From Acidovorax sp. 106 (lineage in GTDB: Bacteria > Pseudomonadota > Gammaproteobacteria > Burkholderiales > Burkholderiaceae_C), in assembly GCF_003663825.1 (NCBI RefSeq), contig NZ_RCCC01000001.1:442501-506500 (forward strand): 64,000 nt of DNA, written 5' to 3'. Below are positions 58,877-64,000 of the stretch, piece after piece. Made by a program: the position numbers and the translations under genes. Positions within the stretch are counted from its first letter, which is position 1. The number at the start of each line of letters is the position of its first letter. The notes beneath the pieces were generated by a model. The model did not search any database and was not told where the DNA came from. It was given only the letters and a program-made list of their open reading frames with translations.

Positions 58877-59794
58877 TCAGGCCACCAAGCCACGCATGCG
58901 CGTGTGCAGCGCTTGCACCACACCCGGCAGACGGGGCCCAAAGCCCAGCAGGTGGTTGGCCTCCATGGCCACCAGGGCTTTGCGGGCAAAGGCAGGGGTC
59001 AGCGCCAGCTCGGGCCGCTGCCAGAAGGCGCCCTCGCCGCCCATGGCCTCGATGCCCTGGGTGGTGTTGAGCAGCACGTCGGGCGCAGCTTCGGCCAGGG
59101 CTTCGGCTGTCCAGGGGCGGTAGCCTGCAAAGCCGGTGACGGCATTGACACCGCCCGCATAGCGGATGAGTGCATCGGCCGCCGTGCCCGTGCCCGCCAC
59201 CATGGGGCTGCCGCCGTGCGACAGGATGAACAGCGCGCGCGGCTTGCGCGGGGCTGCGGCCACCTGCTGCTGCACGCGCGCCCATTCGGCGTCCAGCCGC
59301 ACCAGCAGGGCCTGGGCGGCGCTCTCGCGCCCCACCACCTGGCCCACCACGGCCACCTTGCGCTGCACCTCGGCCCAGTTGTGACTGGCGGGCACCAACT
59401 CGATGCGCACACCGGCGCTGCGCACCTGGTCCAGCACCACGCGGGGCCCGGCCTCTTCGGTGCCCAGCAAGCAATCGGGCCGCAGCGAGAGCAGCCCTTC
59501 GGCCGAGAGCTGCCGCATGTAGCCCACTTTGGGCGTGCGCTGCGCGGCTTCGGGGAACAGGCTGGTCGTGTCCGTGCCCACCAGTTGGGCTTGCGCCCCT
59601 AGCAGGTACACCACTTCGGTCAGCGCGCCGCCCAGCACCACCAGGCGCTGCGCCGCACGCGCAGGGGTGGTCTGCGCCTGCGCGGCCAATGGCAAAGTCC
59701 ATGCCGACACACCCAATACGCCCATCGCGCCCAGCACGGCTCTGCGCGGCAATGAGCGGGCTGCAGAGCTGACGGTTTTCATCTCGTGCTTCAT
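58877..59794 (-). CDS. hmuT: heme ABC transporter periplasmic binding protein
   Basis: 305 residues. Twin-Arg-like or Sec signal (SLPRRAVLGAMGVLGVSAWTLPLAAQAQ), then a class III binding-protein fold with RLVVLGGALTEVVYLLGAQAQLVGTD. Delivers heme from the outer-membrane receptor to HmuUV. ATG 59794 overlaps the hmuS stop (ATGA); ATG 59782 is also possible. Confidence 0.9.
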   Translation of the reverse strand: MKHEMKTVSSAARSLPRRAVLGAMGVLGVSAWTLPLAAQAQTTPARAAQRLVVLGGALTEVVYLLGAQAQLVGTDTTSLFPEAAQRTPKVGYMRQLSAEGLLSLRPDCLLGTEEAGPRVVLDQVRSAGVRIELVPASHNWAEVQRKVAVVGQVVGRESAAQALLVRLDAEWARVQQQVAAAPRKPRALFILSHGGSPMVAGTGTAADALIRYAGGVNAVTGFAGYRPWTAEALAEAAPDVLLNTTQGIEAMGGEGAFWQRPELALTPAFARKALVAMEANHLLGFGPRLPGVVQALHTRMRGLVA

Positions 59795-60918
59795 GGCTGC
59801 AGCACCGGCATATCGACACGGGGCAAGCCCGCCACCAGGTCGCGCCAACCCATCAGCTCTGCTTGGCCGGGTTTGCGCTCGCCAAAGAACATGCACATCA
59901 ACTCACCGTCGTGGTCAAAGGCCTCTACCGAGGTCACCACGCCGTCGGCCGTGGGCTTCTCCACCGCCCACACGGCAGCGATGCAGTCCGTGCGCAGGTG
60001 CAGGTTGAATCCCGGGTCCAGCACATTGATCCAGCGGGCCTCGGCCGTGTCCATGGGGCGAATGGTGTGCACCGGACCGGTGTGGATCTGGATGCAGCCA
60101 CCGCTGCCCACAAACACCATGATGGGCAGGCCATCGCGCGCGGCGCGCTCCAGCAGCCAGGGCACGGCCTGGGCCTGCAGGCGCTGGGTGAACTGCCCCT
60201 CGACCAGCCGGAAGCTCTGCTGCCGCTCTGCGCCAAACTGGCGCAGCAGGCCAAAGAACTCGTGCGTGTCCTGCATGTCGCTCCAGGCCTGGCGCAGGCC
60301 CGGGGCGTCAATGTCGCCATCGGCCTGCACGGCGGGCTTAGGACCTGCGGGCTGGAACACATAGCCCGCACTGGGCTCGGCAAAGCGCGCCACCACGGCA
60401 TTCCACACCGCCAGGTCGGTCTGCTCGCGCACATAAATCTTGTGCACCGCATGGCCTTGCGCGTTGAAGAACTGCAGGCTTTGCGCGCTCGAGTGGCCAG
60501 GGCGGCCGGGCTCGGTCACGGCAAAGCCCGCGTGCCACTGCGCAAAGAACAGGCGCAGGTCAATGTCTGGCCCGAGCGCCAGCCCCACGGGCCCAGTGGC
60601 CGAGACGTTTTGGTACACGCCCGTCTTCTCGTGCACGGTGGATGCGTTGCGGGTCAGCGCCATCAGCGGGCCGCAGGCCTGCAGGGCTTGCAGCAATTCC
60701 AGCCAGGGCCCGCGCAAGGCCAGCGCTTTCAGCGCATAGGCATGCTCACCCGCATGGGCGGCCACCACGGCGCCCTCGGGCTGCTGCATGCGCTCGGCCG
60801 CATCGCGGGCGCGCAGGCCCTGGGCGCGCAGTTGGGCAAACTGCTCACGGATGGCGGGGGCCAGGGCTGAGACCGCTGGCGGCACGCAGTCCAAAGACGA
60901 AGACAGCACGGCACTCAT
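59791..60918 (-). CDS. hmuS: hemin-degrading factor / heme chaperone HmuS
   Basis: 375 residues with the two related HemS/ChuX half-domains (ALKALALRGPWLELLQAL and a second in VEGQFTQRLQAQAVPWLLERAARDGLPIMVFVGSGGCIQIHTGPV). Binds cytosolic heme after import, for storage or degradation. ATG 60918 overlaps the stop of the small upstream gene (ATGA), so it is translationally coupled to it. Confidence 0.9.
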   Translation of the reverse strand: MSAVLSSSLDCVPPAVSALAPAIREQFAQLRAQGLRARDAAERMQQPEGAVVAAHAGEHAYALKALALRGPWLELLQALQACGPLMALTRNASTVHEKTGVYQNVSATGPVGLALGPDIDLRLFFAQWHAGFAVTEPGRPGHSSAQSLQFFNAQGHAVHKIYVREQTDLAVWNAVVARFAEPSAGYVFQPAGPKPAVQADGDIDAPGLRQAWSDMQDTHEFFGLLRQFGAERQQSFRLVEGQFTQRLQAQAVPWLLERAARDGLPIMVFVGSGGCIQIHTGPVHTIRPMDTAEARWINVLDPGFNLHLRTDCIAAVWAVEKPTADGVVTSVEAFDHDGELMCMFFGERKPGQAELMGWRDLVAGLPRVDMPVLQP

Positions 60919-61259
60919 TGCACAGCCTCCGGTGCAGTCAGCCACAGCGCGCGGCGTTGCTCTGCCGCCGTCAGGGCTGCGCTGGCGTGCTCTTGCACGC
61001 CCTGCTGCTGCCAACGCGCCTGCAGGTTCCACAGCATGGTGCGAAAGTGCGGGCTCAACGCCTGGGCCTGAACCAAGGCCTCCAGGTTGGTGACGATCTT
61101 GCGGGCCATGGCCTCGCGGTGGCTATCGCAGCAGGCCTGCGCGTAGCCCGTCATCAGCGCCAGCGTGCCCGCCAGCAGGGCCTCCATGCACGGCATGCTG
61201 TATTCCTCGTCGTGGCTGGCCTCTGGGGTGGCGGTGTTGTCACCGGGGATGGTGCCCAT
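60915..61259 (-). CDS. uncharacterised small protein of the heme operon
   Basis: 114 residues, no known domain recognised. Mostly helical (CMEALLAGTLALMTGYAQACCDSHREAMARKIVTNLEALV), with a Cys-Cys-x-x-His and an upstream cysteine, possible heme or metal ligands. No signal peptide. AGGAGACCCCC precedes the ATG. Lies 45 bases after the TonB receptor and overlaps hmuS by four bases, so it is inside the operon and probably acts in heme handling. Confidence 0.75.
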   Translation of the reverse strand: MGTIPGDNTATPEASHDEEYSMPCMEALLAGTLALMTGYAQACCDSHREAMARKIVTNLEALVQAQALSPHFRTMLWNLQARWQQQGVQEHASAALTAAEQRRALWLTAPEAVQ

Positions 61260-61304
61260 GGGGGTCTCCTGGTTGGGGTGGACAGGGGTTGGAGGTGGCG
61301 TGCG

Positions 61305-63551
61305 TCAGAAGTCCGCCACCAGCGACACACGCACCGAGCGCCCTGGCTGGCTGTAGGCGTCGATGGTGCTGTTGCCAGCAGCCAGCCCGCGCACATCGGC
61401 CCAGCGCCAGTACTTCTTGTCGGTGAGGTTGTAGATGCCAGCATTCAGGCGCAGGTCCTTGCGGATGCGCCACTGGCCGCTCAGGTCGAGCAGGGTGTAG
61501 GCGGGCGTGAGGTATTGCGTGCTGCCCGCAGCGGTGTAGACGTCGTCCGCCTTCTTGGCAGCGCTGTGGGTGGCGTCCAGCCTTACATGCCAGGCGGCGG
61601 TGTCGTAGCGCACGCCAGCCGTCAGGCGCTGCGGCTCCACCGAGTTGACGGCGCGGCCCGTGTTGGTATCGCGCCCGCGCGCCTGGCCGTAGGCAAAGGG
61701 GGTGCTGACGCGGCCGCCCAGCCAATCGCCCCAGGCCATGTTGCCCTTGATTTCAAAGCCGTCGATCTTGACCCGACCGAGGTTGATGGACTGGAACACC
61801 AGCGGATTGCCTGGCGCACCGGTGCCGCTGACCTGCTGCAGGTCCTCAATGAAATCCTTGTAGCGACCGGTGAAGGCTGCGGCCTCAATGGACAAGGCCT
61901 GCAGACGCCCACGCGCACCCACCTCAAAGTTCTGGCTTTTCTCGGGGCGCAGATTGGGGTTGGGAATGCTCTTGTATCCCTGGGCCGTATTCTCAAAAAA
62001 TGCATTGACCTGCCCCGCATTGGGCGCACGGAAGCCCGCCGCATAGTTGCCATACAGGCTCCATGCCTCGTTGGCGCGGTAGAGCACGCCCAGCTTGGGC
62101 GATGTGGCGTGGCCCGAGAGAGACACGGCATTGGCAGCAAAGCCTGCCTGGTCGGCCTTGATGCGGAAGCTGTCAAAGCGCACGCCGGGTGTGATGCTCC
62201 AAGGCCCACGGATGAACTCGTCTTGCACGTACAGCGCAGCGCTGCTCTCGGTGGTGTCCGGGAAGCGCTTGAGCGGGAAGGTCTCGCCCGCTGGCGGCGT
62301 CACGCCGGTCTGCAGGTTCTCGACCTCTGCTCGCGTGTAATCCACGCCGTAGGTAAGCTTTTGCGCCCAAGCGTCTGCGCCCGAGCCCATGCGGATCAGC
62401 TTGCTGCCCTGCAAGTTGGCCTGCAGCGTGCGCTCGTCATAGGTCACGTCGCGCACACGGTCGGCAGCGGTGTTGCGGTCTTCGGTGATGTACTCGCGCG
62501 ACTGCGCGTCTTGGTAGCTGAGCACCGCCTTCACATCGTCGGCCCAGGCGGTGTTCACGCGCCAGTTGCCCTCCCACGTCGCGCGGCTGCGCTGCATGTC
62601 GGTGAACGAGGTAGAGCCCAGCACCGAGGTGCTGGTGAGCGGCGCCTTGCTGCGGGCGCTCAGCAGCTCGTAATCCGCCTTTTTGTCCACATGCTCCAGC
62701 GTGAACACATGGCGCTGGCCGCCACCGGGGGTGACCACCACCTTGCCCAGCACGGAAGCGTGCTTGTCCTTTTGCGGGTTGGGCAGCGTGCGGTCCACAT
62801 TGGCCGCACTGTTGGTGCCCATGTTTTCCAGCTCATTGGCGCGCCCCACGTTGGCGCTGATGAGCCACTGCACCGTGTCGTTGGCACGACCGGCCAGCGT
62901 GGCACCCAAGCGCTTGCCATCGTCGTCGCCGTCATACGCCGCACTCACCCGGCCGCCCAGGGTTTTGCCATCCTTCAAAAAGGCAGATGGGTCGGCCGTG
63001 ATGAAGTTGACCAGCCCGCCCATGCCGTCAGAGCCATACAGGGCCGGCGTAGCACCGCGCAGCACCTCGATCCGCTGCAGCAGACCCACGTCCACATAGT
63101 CGCGGCCAAAGGCGTTGGCGCTGAACACGTAGCTGCGCGGCAGGCGAATGCCGTCCACCAGCATCAGCACCCGATTGCCCTCCAGCCCGCGAATGTTGAA
63201 GCCCGCATTCTGGTCACGCCCCGTGGAGCCACTGGCCAGCGTGAAGCGCGCAGGCGAGCGCGGCACGGTGATGTTGGGCTGGTCGCGCGCCACGTCGCGC
63301 AGGTCGCGCACCTGGCCCTCTTCCAGCGCCTGGGCATTGATCACGTCAATGCGCATGGGCAGATCGTCAGGGTTTTGCTCGCTGCGCGTGCTGCTGATGA
63401 CCACCTCTTTGAGCAGCGGCGTGCCACCGGCCTGGGCCAGCAGCTCTTGGCCGTGCACTGCCGACAAGGACGCGACGGTGAGGGCCACCGCCAGCACGAC
63501 CGGCTTGAGGGGGAGCGAAGAACGAAAAAGGGATGCGTGAACGTGCGCCAA
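61305..63551 (-). CDS. TonB-dependent hemoglobin/heme receptor
   Basis: 748 residues. Signal peptide, TonB-box-like KEVVISSTRS, plug domain (GFNIRGLEGNRVLMLVDGIRLPRS, RIEVLRGATPALYGSDGMGG) and a 22-strand barrel. The heme-receptor motifs FRAPN and NPNLRPE are present, but no histidine stands between them, where many heme receptors have one. Ends in F as outer-membrane proteins do. TTG start at 63551 with GAGG six bases upstream. First gene of the heme operon, under a Fur box. Confidence 0.9.
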   Translation of the reverse strand: MAHVHASLFRSSLPLKPVVLAVALTVASLSAVHGQELLAQAGGTPLLKEVVISSTRSEQNPDDLPMRIDVINAQALEEGQVRDLRDVARDQPNITVPRSPARFTLASGSTGRDQNAGFNIRGLEGNRVLMLVDGIRLPRSYVFSANAFGRDYVDVGLLQRIEVLRGATPALYGSDGMGGLVNFITADPSAFLKDGKTLGGRVSAAYDGDDDGKRLGATLAGRANDTVQWLISANVGRANELENMGTNSAANVDRTLPNPQKDKHASVLGKVVVTPGGGQRHVFTLEHVDKKADYELLSARSKAPLTSTSVLGSTSFTDMQRSRATWEGNWRVNTAWADDVKAVLSYQDAQSREYITEDRNTAADRVRDVTYDERTLQANLQGSKLIRMGSGADAWAQKLTYGVDYTRAEVENLQTGVTPPAGETFPLKRFPDTTESSAALYVQDEFIRGPWSITPGVRFDSFRIKADQAGFAANAVSLSGHATSPKLGVLYRANEAWSLYGNYAAGFRAPNAGQVNAFFENTAQGYKSIPNPNLRPEKSQNFEVGARGRLQALSIEAAAFTGRYKDFIEDLQQVSGTGAPGNPLVFQSINLGRVKIDGFEIKGNMAWGDWLGGRVSTPFAYGQARGRDTNTGRAVNSVEPQRLTAGVRYDTAAWHVRLDATHSAAKKADDVYTAAGSTQYLTPAYTLLDLSGQWRIRKDLRLNAGIYNLTDKKYWRWADVRGLAAGNSTIDAYSQPGRSVRVSLVADF

Positions 63552-63652
63552 GGCGGGCCTCTTCCTGGGTCAAAAATGTGTGACAAGAAGCTGGCTCCGC
63601 GTGCGGGCCGTCCCGAGCGAGGGGAGGCTGTGCTGGCTGGCGTAGATGCAAT

Positions 63653-63682
63653 ATATTACATGAGAATGATTCTTAATAACAA
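63653..63682 (-). promoter_or_regulatory. heme operon promoter
   Basis: Minus strand -35 TTGTTA (63677-63682), 18-bp spacer, -10 TAATAT (63653-63658). The Fur box lies across the spacer. Confidence 0.65.
63662..63680 (-). promoter_or_regulatory. Fur box of the heme uptake operon
   Basis: Minus strand GTTATTAAGAATCATTCTC matches 14 of 19 consensus positions and overlaps the promoter core, so iron-bound Fur would block transcription of the receptor and hmuSTUV. Confidence 0.8.
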
Positions 63683-63701
63683 CTTTGTTTGACCGGGTAT
63701 C

Positions 63702-64000
63702 TCAAAAGCGTTGCCGGAGCTGCCCGGGAGTACTCCCGTAGCGGCGGCGAAAAGCGGTCACGAAGTTGGCTGCACTGCGGTAACCAGCCATGGCAGCAGC
63801 ACCAGCCACCGTGCACTCGCCCCGCTCCAGCGCATGGCGCGCCTTCTCGAAACGCCGCACGCGCAGGTATTCCATCACCGGCATCCCTCCCACCTTGGGG
63901 AAATGACGCTGCAAGTGGGCTGCACTCATGCCTGCGAGGCGGGCAATGTCCTGCAGCGAGAGCACATCAGCCGACCCACTGTCCAAAACATCGCACAACT
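63702..64000 (-). CDS. AraC-family regulator, C-terminal part (cut by window edge)
   Basis: About 99 residues seen: both AraC helix-turn-helix motifs (SLQDIARLAGMSAAHLQRHF and AAMAGYRSAANFVTAFRRRYG). The gene continues beyond 64000. Position just upstream of the TonB receptor, with the same orientation, suggests a PchR-like activator of the heme/iron genes, or a gene of another system such as Ada-like alkylation repair (CxxxxR-type AraC halves look similar). Too little is seen to decide. Confidence 0.75.
   Translation of the reverse strand, partial: LCDVLDSGSADVLSLQDIARLAGMSAAHLQRHFPKVGGMPVMEYLRVRRFEKARHALERGECTVAGAAAMAGYRSAANFVTAFRRRYGSTPGQLRQRF

Noticed and set aside
60642..63692. 1016-codon open frame antisense to the TonB receptor and hmuS
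   Set aside because: Low-complexity His/Arg/Gly-rich product, no domains; mirror of GC-rich coding on the other strand.

Overview
The window looks like chromosomal DNA of a GC-rich betaproteobacterium of the Comamonadaceae (Acidovorax-like). The grounds are gene order (ndk-rlmN-pilW-rodZ-ispG-hisS-yfgM-bamB-der-hfq-hflX-hflK-hflC-hisZ-purA), periplasmic Bug-type binding proteins, a sigma-70 with a long Lys/Ala-rich N-terminus, and intergenic repeat styles I associate with that family. This placement is by recognition only; no search was run.

Layout. 1-330: leader and two tandem promoters of an rRNA operon running leftwards out of the window. 0.3-16.8 kb: one uninterrupted minus-strand housekeeping array covering purine and histidine metabolism, HflKC protease control, HflX, Hfq, Der, BamB, HisS, IspG, RodZ, PilW, RlmN and Ndk. 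16.9-22.8 kb: minus-strand rluB-scpB and rluD-nlpD-pcm-surE. 23-28.3 kb: plus-strand quinone oxidoreductase, diguanylate cyclase, PhoD and a small exported protein. 28.3-35 kb: acyl-CoA synthetase, then dnaG-rpoD. 35-39.9 kb: a Fur-box-controlled minus-strand cluster of PepSY-like membrane protein, DUF2271, DUF4198, ApbE flavin transferase and membrane-anchored flavodoxin reductase. 40-47.7 kb: Bug protein, chemoreceptor, and a CoA-transferase/HMG-CoA-lyase-like cluster with a divergent LysR regulator. 48-55.6 kb: HxlR-like regulator, FKBP, DUF4212 plus sodium symporter, ppsA with divergent ppsR. 55.7-64 kb: secreted hydrolase, then a Fur-controlled heme uptake operon (TonB receptor, small unknown protein, hmuSTUV) preceded by an AraC-type regulator cut by the window edge.

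How parts fit. Two separate Fur boxes mark the flavin/PepSY cluster and the heme operon as iron-starvation genes. The first is the best candidate for a poorly described system: reducing power from cytosolic NAD(P)H could pass through the anchored flavoprotein and PepSY membrane protein to a periplasmic DUF2271 protein. That protein carries a sequence resembling an ApbE flavinylation site. DUF4198, whose predicted mature N-terminus is histidine, would be a metal-handling partner. This is inference.

A second pattern is a family of about 50-bp double-hairpin intergenic elements. Six recognisable copies lie between 27.5 and 56.8 kb and none was seen in the housekeeping array. Most other content is ordinary core genome. 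Several genes use GTG or TTG starts (hfq, hflC, hisS, ispG, the symporter, the lyase, the TonB receptor, apbE), chosen from Shine-Dalgarno spacing and overlaps.
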